Shown: piece after piece, positions 1 to 6,961 of the stretch
Layout: each line of letters starts with the position of its first letter
Position numbering within the stretch: the stretch's first letter is position 1
Source of the DNA: Terriglobia bacterium
GTDB lineage: Bacteria; Acidobacteriota; Terriglobia; Bryobacterales; Bryobacteraceae
Direction of reading: 5' to 3'
Assembly (NCBI GenBank): GCA_020073365.1
Contig: JAIQFL010000081.1
Location: 1 to 42,918, forward strand
Length of the DNA stretch: 42,918 nucleotides
Notes under the pieces: model-generated
What the model was told of the DNA's origin: nothing
The model's database searches: none
What the model saw: only the letters and a program-made list of their open reading frames with translations
Translations under genes and position numbers: made by a program

Positions 1-1
1 C

Positions 2-208
2 CTGCCAGGCATCGTCCGTTCCATCAGTCCTGGCCAACTTGAGGTAGCTCTTCAACGCCCGGATTCGGAAAAGGTGGCAAACGCTTTGGAAAACCTTCTA
101 GCCGGCTTGAATACCCAACAGGCAAGAATGCTGGCGGACGGCCCAATCCTCTCCTTCCGGCTCACTGACGTTAACACGTTCCCACCCCCGTCAGACTCCC
201 TACCATAG
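2..208 (+). CDS. C-terminal fragment of an unidentified protein
   Basis: An open frame runs in from the window edge and ends at TAG 206-208, giving the last 68 residues of a protein whose start lies outside the window. The fragment contains a short amphipathic stretch (EKVANALENLLAGLNTQQAR) and ends in a Ser/Pro-rich tail. I recognise no domain. It is convergent with the prolyl isomerase gene at 280-1212. The frame is the only one open across the whole interval, and its codon use resembles the neighbours, but without the N-terminus no function can be given. Confidence 0.45.
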   Translation: MPGIVRSISPGQLEVALQRPDSEKVANALENLLAGLNTQQARMLADGPILSFRLTDVNTFPPPSDSLP

Positions 209-240
209 GAGTTCTGAGCCTAGACGAGACCGCCTGTCAA

Positions 241-274
241 TGCCATGGACGGACCGTACTGCCTGTCCACGGCA
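241..274. terminator. Hairpin between convergent genes, possible terminator
   Basis: TGCCATGGAC at 241-250 pairs with GTCCACGGCA at 265-274 with one A:C mismatch, leaving a 14-nt loop. It lies just after the stop of the partial gene and just before the end of the minus-strand prolyl isomerase gene, where a shared terminator would be expected. There is no T-run, so an intrinsic terminator is only a guess. Confidence 0.3.
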
Positions 275-279
275 CACTC

Positions 280-1212
280 CTACTTCCCCGGCACCAGCGG
301 CGCCAGCCCCAGGAACTCCGGGCTGGTGAGCACAACCTTAGTTTCGCGCCTGGTCTTTTCCATCCACTGCGCGAACTTCTGCTGCTTCAATTCCGTGAAG
401 ATCTCGTCGCGGACCTGCGACAGCGGCCGATAGGTCACGTCATCGGCGAGCAGGAGATAGTAACCGTTTTGCTGCCGTAGCGGCTCGCTTACCTCGCCCT
501 TTTTCAAGGCAAACACGGCCGTGCGGAACGCTTCGGGGACATTGTCTTTGGGACTCAGCGTGAACAAATCGCCGCCCTTGGCCCGGGAGGTCTCGTCGTC
601 GGAGTTCTCTTTGGCGAGTTTCACGAAGTCCGCGCCGCCGCGAATCTCCGAGAGCAGCCTGACGGCCTTGGCCTTAGCCTGCCCTTCGGTCAGCAGTTTC
701 TTGCCTTTGGAATTCGCGGGCGAATCTTCGCTGAAGGAAATATAGATCGCCTTCACCTTGACCAGTTTGTACTTCTCCTTGTTCTCGCCGTAGTATTGCA
801 CGATTTCGGGGGGTTCCACGACCGCCGTCTTCAGCACGTTGTTGATCTGGGCCGAGCTCATGATATTCATGCGGTCGTATTGCAGCAGCTCCTTCGTGGG
901 ACTCTCCTGGTCCAGTTTCTGCGCCTCAGCCTGTTGGGCCAGCTTCCGCATTAACCCCCACTGTTCCAGAAACGTTTTTCGATCGCGCAGAGCCATCTTC
1001 TGGTTCTCCGGCGGAAGCGCGCCGTATATCTTTTTGAAATCTCCCATGGTGAACTTGGTCCCATCGTCAAAGACGGCAATCTGAGTCTCATCCGGGAGAT
1101 CGGGGATGGTAGCCGTAGGCGCGGGCGACGGGGGCGGGAGAGGCAGAGCCGGCTGAGTCTGCGCCCGCAACATGCTAAGACAGGCAAATAGAAGGACACT
1201 TGAGACTTTCAT
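280..1212 (-). CDS. Secreted parvulin-type peptidylprolyl isomerase (SurA/PpiC-like)
   Basis: This 310-residue protein begins with a signal peptide (MKVSSVLLFACLSMLRAQ), followed by a Pro-rich linker and a helical chaperone-like segment (about residues 40-140). A parvulin domain fills about residues 148-255, with the usual pattern of a KVKAIYISF strand, GGADFVKLAKENSDD, a GGDL turn, and a final LRQQNGYYLLLADDV strand. Proteins of this family catalyse cis-trans isomerisation of prolyl bonds in the periplasm and assist outer-membrane protein folding. It has one parvulin domain where E. coli SurA has two, so it is closer to PpiC/PrsA-type single-domain folding factors. It is transcribed divergently from the selenoprotein gene at 1558. 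A 28-nt piece of its coding sequence (1027-1054) recurs at 3775-3802. Confidence 0.87.
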   Translation of the reverse strand: MKVSSVLLFACLSMLRAQTQPALPLPPPSPAPTATIPDLPDETQIAVFDDGTKFTMGDFKKIYGALPPENQKMALRDRKTFLEQWGLMRKLAQQAEAQKLDQESPTKELLQYDRMNIMSSAQINNVLKTAVVEPPEIVQYYGENKEKYKLVKVKAIYISFSEDSPANSKGKKLLTEGQAKAKAVRLLSEIRGGADFVKLAKENSDDETSRAKGGDLFTLSPKDNVPEAFRTAVFALKKGEVSEPLRQQNGYYLLLADDVTYRPLSQVRDEIFTELKQQKFAQWMEKTRRETKVVLTSPEFLGLAPLVPGK

Positions 1213-1557
1213 GGTTGGATCTGCGTTTCCCCCAGTTTATCACGCAGGATTCAGCGGCCTGGACGCGTGGTGTCCTGGAGAACCTGAGCGGGATCGTGAC
1301 CAGAAGAATTGAGGACAGCGATTCCCCAGCGGAGTGCGACGCAGCCAAGGATCAGAACCTGTCAATAAAAGGGGCGGAGCGGGATCAGCCGGGTGTACAC
1401 TTGGTTTGGAATCTTGCCGGGCCAAAATGGAAAATCTGGTTCCCTTGCTCCCAGTATCTTCTGGTTGCAACGAAGCGTGCCGGATGTATTCTTCTGCTCG
1501 CGGAATCTGGGGGCAAAGGTTCCGGGTCCGAGCCTGTATGTTTATAGGGAGGCTCTT
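1213..1557. promoter_or_regulatory. Divergent intergenic region with candidate promoter for the selenoprotein gene
   Basis: This 345-nt gap separates two divergent genes and carries no convincing gene. On the plus strand, TTGCAA at 1465-1470 is followed after 16 nt by TATTCT at 1487-1492. Each matches the sigma70 consensus at four of six bases, which would start transcription about 60 nt before the GTG at 1558. A purine-rich ribosome-binding stretch, AGGGAGG, lies about 7 nt before that GTG. I found no clear promoter for the minus-strand gene. Confidence 0.3.
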
Positions 1558-3762
1558 GTGAGCGCTACGCTCGGGAACCGATACGCGCTGCCGTCGTTTC
1601 TGCTGCTTGCGTGTCTTGCCGCTTCAGCTCCCTCGGTGTGTGCGCAGAGCACGCCCATTTGCGCTCCCTCACCAGACGTACAATCGGCGCTCGACCAGGT
1701 TCCTGGCAACCAACCAGCGGACCAATCCACGTACGATTTCTTTCAAGCGCGCCGCTCCGCCATTCGCACCCTCATGCAACGCTATCCCGGCGACGTCTTC
1801 GTTCAGCGCGCGTACATCGGCGGCATGTCGAACTCCAACACTCCTTCGGACCGCCCCAAGGTAATCGCCGAGTACCAAGCCCTGCACGATCGGCGACCTG
1901 ACGATGGCTACATCTCGTATCTGTACGGCACAACTCTTCTTGGCAGAGACACACCGCAGGCCATCAAGCTGTTCAACGCCGCACTCGGGAAGGCCCCGAA
2001 CTTCCCCTGGCCTCATTTGCAGTTTGTCTCCATTTACTCCGCGCTGAATTTCCTCGACAAAGCCAAAGCCATTTCTCACGCCAGAGCGTTTCTTTCCGCC
2101 TGCCCGTCCGCTCTGGAGGGCTACTCTTCGCTTGGCGGGCTGGGCGACAGCGATCTGATGCGCCAAGGCGCATCGCAACTTCGCCAGATCATCCAGCCGC
2201 GCACGGATCCCGACGCGCTGGGTGCGTATTCCACTCTCTGGCCGCTCGAATTTGCCGCCCATCCTCCCTCCGAATACGACGGGCTTCGGAAGCAGATTGC
2301 CGTCGACGTCGCGCACCTCCGCGCCCTGAATCTGGAGAACGTACGCCAGTGGTGGCGTGCCCTTCAGGGAGGCTACAAGCTCACAAATGAAGAAAAGCAG
2401 TCCGATTGGGCAGCCGATCAAAGCGCCCGCCGCTTCCCTTCCAATTCGAACCTGCCTGAACGAACGCAGTGGTACGAGGACCATGCGTATCCTGGCTCCG
2501 ACGCCCCAGAAGATAAGCAGAAGACTTATTACAGCGATCTGCTCAAGCAAACGGATGCCTGGATCAAGCTGCGCCCCAATTCCTATGCCGTTTGGTTCGA
2601 CCGGCTGCAAGCTCTCGATAGGCTCGATGATTCGCCAACCGCGGAAGTGGAATCCTGCGTAGCGAAAATGCTGGCGATAGCGCAGGCCGACAAGGGCCCT
2701 GAGCCCCTCGACTCCGTAACGGATTACCAGCTCCTCTGGGTCCTTTACAACAAGAAACTCCAACCCCGGCGTCAGCTTGAACTCGCTCAAAAGGGTCTGG
2801 TGCAGCGCGACACAGAATTCAATCAGCCCGCCGACGACCGCTACTCCTCGAAGAAGGCTATCGAGGAGGGCACCTTCTGGCGCCCGTTCTGGAGATTCTC
2901 AGCGCATTTCTACGAAGCGGATGCCTATGTGCGCCTGAAGCAAGCTGACAAAGCGCAGGACGCACTCGCGCAGGCGGATGCGTCCCTGCGAGCCCTCCAA
3001 CCCCAGATCAACGACAAGGACGAGTTCCGCAAGGCATACGCCCGTCAGGAATCCCTGTATTGGCTCGCCGAGGCGCGCCTGGCGGAGCTTCAAGGTCACA
3101 AGCTCGATGCCATGGCCTATTACCAAAGCGCCTTGCTCGCCCGCCTGGATTCCGGCAGCGTTCCTGCCCCTGGGGAAAAAGACGATCTTGCCCACGATGC
3201 TCACCAGCTCTGGGCCAGCCTCGGCGGGTCGGACGAAAGCTGGAAAATCTGGTACACACGCCGCGCCGATGCAATCGCGGCTCAAAGGCATCTCACTTGG
3301 GAGACTGTCCAGGACCCACTGCCTCCCTTTCAGTTGGCCGACTTGCAAGGCAAAACCTGGCAGCTCGCCGATCTGAAAGGCAAGGTAGTGTTTCTCAACT
3401 TCTGGGCCTCCTATTGAATGTTCTGCCGCGGGGAGTTGCCTCGCCTGCAGAAACTGATCGAGCAATACAAAGATCGCAAGGACGTGGTGTTTCTCTCGCT
3501 GAACCTGGACGATAACCCCGGACTGATTGGTCCCATCATGGCGGAGCAAAAACTCACTTTCACCGTCCTGCCCGCCTACAGCTATGGAAGCGACACGCTT
3601 AAGATCGACGTCATTCCGCAGAACTGGATTGTTGGCCCGGACGGCATCATCCGGCTGAAAGGCACCGGCAGTTACGATTCCATCGAAAAGTGGGAGCCGG
3701 GCATGAAAGACGCCATTGAAAAGGTCCGCTCATCTGGGGCCCCCCCGGGCTCCCCACAGTAG
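1558..3762 (+). CDS. Secreted TPR-thioredoxin (TlpA-like) selenoprotein with in-frame TGA as Sec620
   Basis: The frame from GTG 1558 runs to TAG 3760-3762 (734 residues), interrupted once by TGA at 3415-3417. The GTG is preferred because AGGAGG-like bases precede it and a signal peptide follows (residues 1-29, ending SVCA). Residues 30-590 are helical and TPR-like. The last 140 residues are a redoxin domain: LADLKGKVVFLNFWASY, TGA, MFC, RGELPRLQ. A TlpA-family protein reads FWATWCxxCRxELP here, so the TGA falls exactly on the first catalytic cysteine, giving a UxxC motif. The cis-proline segment (DVIPQNWIVGPDG) is intact. A hairpin starts 3 nt after the TGA (3421-3452). The likely role is periplasmic thiol-disulfide reduction. 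The alternatives are a Cys-to-stop mutation (TGC to TGA) or a sequencing error, but the perfect motif placement and hairpin favour selenocysteine. An automatic caller would split this into two genes at 3417/3418. Confidence 0.8.
3415..3452 (+). promoter_or_regulatory. Selenocysteine TGA codon with bacterial SECIS-like hairpin
   Basis: After TGA 3415-3417, TTCTGC (3421-3426) pairs perfectly with GCAGAA (3447-3452). After a 1x2 internal loop, 3428-3433 pairs with 3439-3444 (six pairs including one G-U), closing a five-base apical loop AGTTG at 3434-3438. The loop begins 16 nt after the TGA and has G as its second base. Both agree with the published bacterial SECIS rules: a small apical loop, a G in its first two positions, and a 16-37 nt distance from the UGA. 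SelB binding is inferred, not shown. Confidence 0.7.
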
Positions 3763-3774
3763 AATACTGCCGAT

Positions 3775-3802
3775 TATCTTTTTGAAATCTCCCATGGTGA
3801 AC
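3775..3802 (+). repeat. 28-nt exact copy of an internal piece of the prolyl isomerase gene
   Basis: Positions 3775-3802 are identical, in the same orientation, to 1027-1054 inside the minus-strand prolyl isomerase gene. The identity stops abruptly on both sides. It lies just after the stop codon of the selenoprotein gene and is best read as the scar of a local duplication or rearrangement. Confidence 0.85.
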
Positions 3803-3830
3803 CCCCGGAGCTTAGCATCTGCTAATTGCC

Positions 3831-3880
3831 GAGGGTTATGATCGCCCTTGTATCAGGGCATGGCTTCAGCCGTGCCGCAA
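3831..3880 (-). repeat. REP element, inverted relative to the pair at 6319-6387
   Basis: The reverse complement of this stretch matches 6354-6400 almost base for base. The match covers both the REP hairpin (GGCACGGCTGAAGCCATGCC) and the flanking GATCATAACC. The imperfect palindrome around a TGAA/TTCA loop is typical of REP sequences mobilised by RAYT enzymes. Confidence 0.8.
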
Positions 3881-3895
3881 CTCATGGAGGGATCG

Positions 3896-3946
3896 CGGGG
3901 CTTTAGCCTAATGCCACAAGGATTTTGTGACCCAAGAAATGCCGGA
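3896..3946 (+). pseudogene. Remnant of a RAYT transposase C-terminus
   Basis: The plus strand reads GFSLMPQGFCDPRNAG, almost the same as CFSLMPQGFCDNRNAG near the end of the intact RAYT encoded on the minus strand at 5739-6281. Only about 17 codons are recognisable, and the rest of the gene is missing. It sits directly after an inverted REP, in the same REP-then-RAYT order as the intact copy, so it is probably an internally deleted second copy. Confidence 0.7.
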
Positions 3947-4115
3947 CGCCTGGGCATTTCGCAGCGCGTTGGTTAGAGTTTAATAGCGATCGGGACTGGA
4001 CTTTTTCCAAACTATTGGCTATAGTCTGGTAGATGGCTCTATAGTTTCCGAATCGATTGCCAGCGTTGAGACCGGTAGTGGAATCCAAGCTTACCGGGGA
4101 GCCTCGCTGGCGGGT

Positions 4116-5444
4116 GTGTTGTCGCTGTTTCAGCATCTGTTGACGGTCGAGTTTTTCCAACAGCTACAGAAAGAGAAACACCGGCAGAACAATCGTATCT
4201 ACAACCACGCGGTGGTGATGTGGTTGATGATCGTGCAGCGGTTGCAGGGGCATGGAACGCTGGAGACGGCCGTGTTGGAGTTGGTACGTGGTCTTCCCAG
4301 CAGTTTCTGGCCGAACCCATGCAAACGCCTACAAGAAGACAGCAACGGCCAGAAGCCACGCTTGTCCGGCAACACGGCATCCTACAACGACGCGCGGCAG
4401 GCGTTACCCGGGAGCATCGTGGAACAGTCTTTTGACCGGACATTGGTGCAGTTGACGGAGCAGATGTCGGGGACGGTGCCGGCCTTAGGGCAGCGTGCCT
4501 TTTTCTACGATGGCACGACGGCGCGCACCGCCCGCACCGAAGCTTTGTGTGCGGACTATCCGCCGGGGTGCAATCAGCATGGCGAAGGGCACTTCCCGCT
4601 GATCCGGATGGTGGTGGCGCACGACCTCCACACGGGCTTGGCGATGCGCCCGGAATGGGGTCCAGTGTACGGCCCCCAGGCGGTCAGCGAGCAGGCTTTG
4701 ATGGAACGATCCATGGACCGTTTGCCGAACGGATCGGTGGTGGTGTATGACGCCAACAGCTGTTTCTCGGTGGCCTATGCCGCCGACCAGCGGGGCCATG
4801 GCGTGGTGCTACGTCTGACGGAGGCCCGCGCCCAGCGCCTACTGGGAGGACCGTTACGCGACGAGATCGACCGGCACCTCGTGTGGAAACCCAGTCGCGA
4901 CGACCGCAAGAGCCATCCCCAGTTGCCCGCCGATGCCGCGGTAGCCGGGCGTCTGATCGTCAGGCGAGTCCAGCCCAGCGATGGCAGCGAGGCCTTCCGG
5001 CTGGCTTTGTTCACTACTCTGGAGGCCGAGGTAGACCCAGTCGTCTCCCTCTACGGTGGTCGTTGGAACATCGAAACCGATTTGCGCAGCTTGAAAGGAA
5101 CGCTGGAACTGGAGCAGTTGACTTGCACTACGACGGAGATGGTGGCCAAGGAACTCAACCTCGCCATGTTGGCCTACAATCTGGTGCGTGCGATGACCTA
5201 TCAGGCGGCTCAAAAGTCGGGCTTGCCACCGCGCGCCTTCAGCTTCACACGAGTGCGCAATGTGATCCGTGCGTTTGGGCCGCTGATTGCCGCCGCCCAG
5301 GACGAACAGGAGGCCCAAGAGCTGTGCGAGAAGATGATGTATTACGTGGGCCAAGCCAAACTCCCCCAGCGCCGTGAGCGGCGCACTTCCTACCCCAGGG
5401 CGGTGTGGGGCAGACCTCAAACTTTCCCGAGGCGGAAGGCATAG
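4116..5444 (+). CDS. IS4-family DDE transposase
   Basis: The 442-residue product has the IS4-type DDE layout: first Asp in AFFYDGTT, second in SVVVYDANSC, and the signature Y-x2-R-W-x-I-E-x6-K in YGGRWNIETDLRSLKGTL. It ends in the Arg/Pro-rich tail common to this group (SYPRAVWGRPQTFPRRK). It should catalyse cut-and-paste transposition of its own element. The frame is uninterrupted and all catalytic residues are present. The N-terminus is uncertain: the frame stays open back to 3987 and reads like genuine protein, yet offers no standard start before GTG 4116, and ATA at 4041 could be a lost ATG. Terminal inverted repeats and target duplications were not found, so the element's ends are undefined. 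Confidence 0.88.
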   Translation: MLSLFQHLLTVEFFQQLQKEKHRQNNRIYNHAVVMWLMIVQRLQGHGTLETAVLELVRGLPSSFWPNPCKRLQEDSNGQKPRLSGNTASYNDARQALPGSIVEQSFDRTLVQLTEQMSGTVPALGQRAFFYDGTTARTARTEALCADYPPGCNQHGEGHFPLIRMVVAHDLHTGLAMRPEWGPVYGPQAVSEQALMERSMDRLPNGSVVVYDANSCFSVAYAADQRGHGVVLRLTEARAQRLLGGPLRDEIDRHLVWKPSRDDRKSHPQLPADAAVAGRLIVRRVQPSDGSEAFRLALFTTLEAEVDPVVSLYGGRWNIETDLRSLKGTLELEQLTCTTTEMVAKELNLAMLAYNLVRAMTYQAAQKSGLPPRAFSFTRVRNVIRAFGPLIAAAQDEQEAQELCEKMMYYVGQAKLPQRRERRTSYPRAVWGRPQTFPRRKA

Positions 5445-5447
5445 CCC

Positions 5448-5684
5448 ATGCCACGCATCGATCTGAACTCCACGGCGCTGGAAGCCGCTACCTACCAGGA
5501 CGAGTTGGCCCTTCTGGAACTGGAATTCCGGAGCGGGGAAATCTATCAGTATGACGGCGTTCCCGCCCAGACTTACCAGGCGTTGCTAATGGCCGAATCC
5601 AAAGGCGCCTATTTCCACTCCCACATTCGCAATCGCTTTGCGTACGCCAAGATCCACCCGGCGAAGCCAAAACCCGGGTGCTAA
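5448..5684 (+). CDS. KTSC-domain protein
   Basis: This 78-residue protein starts 3 nt after the transposase stop. It matches the KTSC domain: a strand-rich first half (TYQDELALLELEFRSGEIYQY), then DGVPAQTYQALLMAES, then the hallmark SKGAYFHSHIRNRFAY, where the family has KG-x-YFN-x-x-I. KTSC domains are small, often stand-alone, and associated with nucleic-acid or phage-related contexts. Their biochemical role is not established. It may be passenger cargo of the IS or a resident gene that the element landed beside. The ending (KPKPGC) is slightly longer than the domain. Confidence 0.82.
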   Translation: MPRIDLNSTALEAATYQDELALLELEFRSGEIYQYDGVPAQTYQALLMAESKGAYFHSHIRNRFAYAKIHPAKPKPGC

Positions 5685-5738
5685 CCGCATATTCAGAACC
5701 AGCAAGTTCAGGGAGCTGATACAAGCCGCCCGTACGCC

Positions 5739-6281
5739 TCAGCGCACCTCCACGTTTTTCCAATCGCCAACCGACGAAGCCGCCCGCGGCGCACTTCCCT
5801 CGGCGAATGCAGCAAGCTGGCGAGCCCATCCGGCATTTCTGTTGTCACAAAATCCTTGTGGCATTAAGCTAAAGCATGCCCCCCTGACGGGGTTCGCAGC
5901 AATGTAATCCCGATGCTTCAGAAAGCTCTGCGGGTTCTCGACTCGCACCTCCGAAAAGCCGCGCTGCCAGACGTCTCCCAAATAGCCGCACTCCTTCTTC
6001 AGCCGGTTCGAGAATCCTCCCTTGATGAACTGCATGGCCTTTTCAATCGTCATGTCGGCGCCTACCGTCAGTAGCACATGCACGTGGTCAGGCATGACTA
6101 CAAAGTCGTGCAAGCAGAATTTTCTTGCCGCCACATACGAACGCAGCACATCGATCATCAATGTGGCGTTTCGCTCCGATTGCAGCAAAGCGCGTCCTTG
6201 GCTGGTCTTGGTGGTAGCGAAAAACGTACGCGCCGAACTCAGGATATTTTCGGGAGAGGCATTGCGAGCTGGACGTGCCAT
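5739..6281 (-). CDS. REP-associated tyrosine transposase (RAYT, Y1/HUH type)
   Basis: The 180-residue protein carries the HUH metal-binding motif as H66-V-H68 in VVMPDHVHVLL. It also has the helix FIKGGFSNRLKKE, the DVWQRGF segment, and the conserved RDYIAANPVRG, whose Tyr126 is the candidate nucleophile. These enzymes cut and rejoin single-stranded DNA at REP hairpins. Two REP hairpins lie just upstream of its start (6319-6387), as expected for a resident RAYT with its substrate. All key residues are present, so it is probably active. A C-terminal remnant of a second copy is at 3896-3946 on the other strand. Confidence 0.9.
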   Translation of the reverse strand: MARPARNASPENILSSARTFFATTKTSQGRALLQSERNATLMIDVLRSYVAARKFCLHDFVVMPDHVHVLLTVGADMTIEKAMQFIKGGFSNRLKKECGYLGDVWQRGFSEVRVENPQSFLKHRDYIAANPVRGACFSLMPQGFCDNRNAGWARQLAAFAEGSAPRAASSVGDWKNVEVR

Positions 6282-6318
6282 AAACAGGGGCTAAAGCCCT
6301 ACCTCTTTTCTGCAACGG

Positions 6319-6387
6319 TTCGGCACGGCTGAAGCCGTGCCCTGATACAAACTTTCGGCACGGCTGAAGCCATGCCCTGATACAAAC
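6319..6387 (-). repeat. Tandem pair of 34-nt REP elements upstream of the RAYT gene
   Basis: Two copies, 6319-6352 and 6354-6387, are separated by a single base and differ at one position (GCCGTGCC versus GCCATGCC). The first forms a perfect hairpin, GCACGGC-TGAA-GCCGTGC. They precede the start of the RAYT gene at 6281 and are its likely substrates. A third, inverted copy is at 3831-3880. Confidence 0.85.
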
Positions 6388-6421
6388 TGATCATAACCTC
6401 ATTCCCCAGAAATGTAGAACT

Positions 6422-6880
6422 TCAGCGGCTTGGGCGCGGCTGCCGCGGGTCCGAGCGGGCGTCGCCTCGCTTGATCTGCGCACGCCGGCGGCCCTGTTCC
6501 AGGTTGGCAGCCGACTTCTGCCTGGCGGCATCGCTCACCTGGACGTGGTTGTTCACGGCCACCGCGCCCCCGGTCCTGGCCATCCGCGTCGCCGTGCCTT
6601 TGTGCTGGATCACATCCGTGCGGCCCTCGATGGTTGCTACGCCGCCCTGCACGTGCACCTGCAGCTTGTCCGCATTGATCTTCGATTTGGCGAACTTAGC
6701 GCGAATCGCCGCCTCAATCTGCGCGTCGGGCATTGCCGGACTGGCCTGCCTGGCCACCGGTTTGGCGGGCGCAGCCTTGGGCGCAGCCGCCCGTTGGCGA
6801 GCCGGCGCCGGACGGGTATCGCCAGCGCATGCCAATCCCACAATCCACACAACTACTGCAATGGTTTGAACGGTCCGCAT
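6422..6880 (-). CDS. Secreted BON-domain protein
   Basis: This 152-residue protein has a signal peptide (residues 1-19, ending GLACA) and an Ala/Pro/Arg-rich linker. One BON domain follows at about residues 51-115 (DAQIEAAIRAKFAKSK, then VQGGVATIEGRTD, then GGAVAVNNHVQVS). The C-terminal tail is strongly basic. BON domains occur in periplasmic and outer-membrane proteins such as OsmY and are thought to bind phospholipid surfaces. It is divergent from the cas10 gene, whose start lies 81 nt away, and there is no reason to link it to the CRISPR operon. The basic tail may bind membrane or cell-wall polymers, which is inference. Confidence 0.82.
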   Translation of the reverse strand: MRTVQTIAVVVWIVGLACAGDTRPAPARQRAAAPKAAPAKPVARQASPAMPDAQIEAAIRAKFAKSKINADKLQVHVQGGVATIEGRTDVIQHKGTATRMARTGGAVAVNNHVQVSDAARQKSAANLEQGRRRAQIKRGDARSDPRQPRPSR

Positions 6881-6961
6881 CGAAAATACTGTTCCCCGAA
6901 GCCGCGATTGTTCTCAGGAATCTGTGCTAAAGTTAGGGATTCTCAAGGCTATTCTGCGTCG

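Larger units (their letters stand above)
3763..4115. other. Intergenic patch of repeat debris upstream of the IS4-family transposase
   Basis: No intact gene lies in these 353 nt. In order they hold the 28-nt copy of prolyl isomerase sequence (3775-3802), an inverted REP element (3831-3880), and a remnant of a RAYT C-terminus (3896-3946). Then comes a stretch open in the transposase frame from 3987. That stretch encodes plausible protein (SESIASVETGSGIQAYRGAS) but has no ATG, GTG or TTG. No terminal inverted repeat of the IS was recognised. Confidence 0.6.

Noticed and set aside
119..133. Short match to the dispersed repeat (ACAGGCAAGAATGC) inside the first partial gene
   Set aside because: Only 14 nt match, without the flanking palindrome or the GTGACACGG part; it may be chance.
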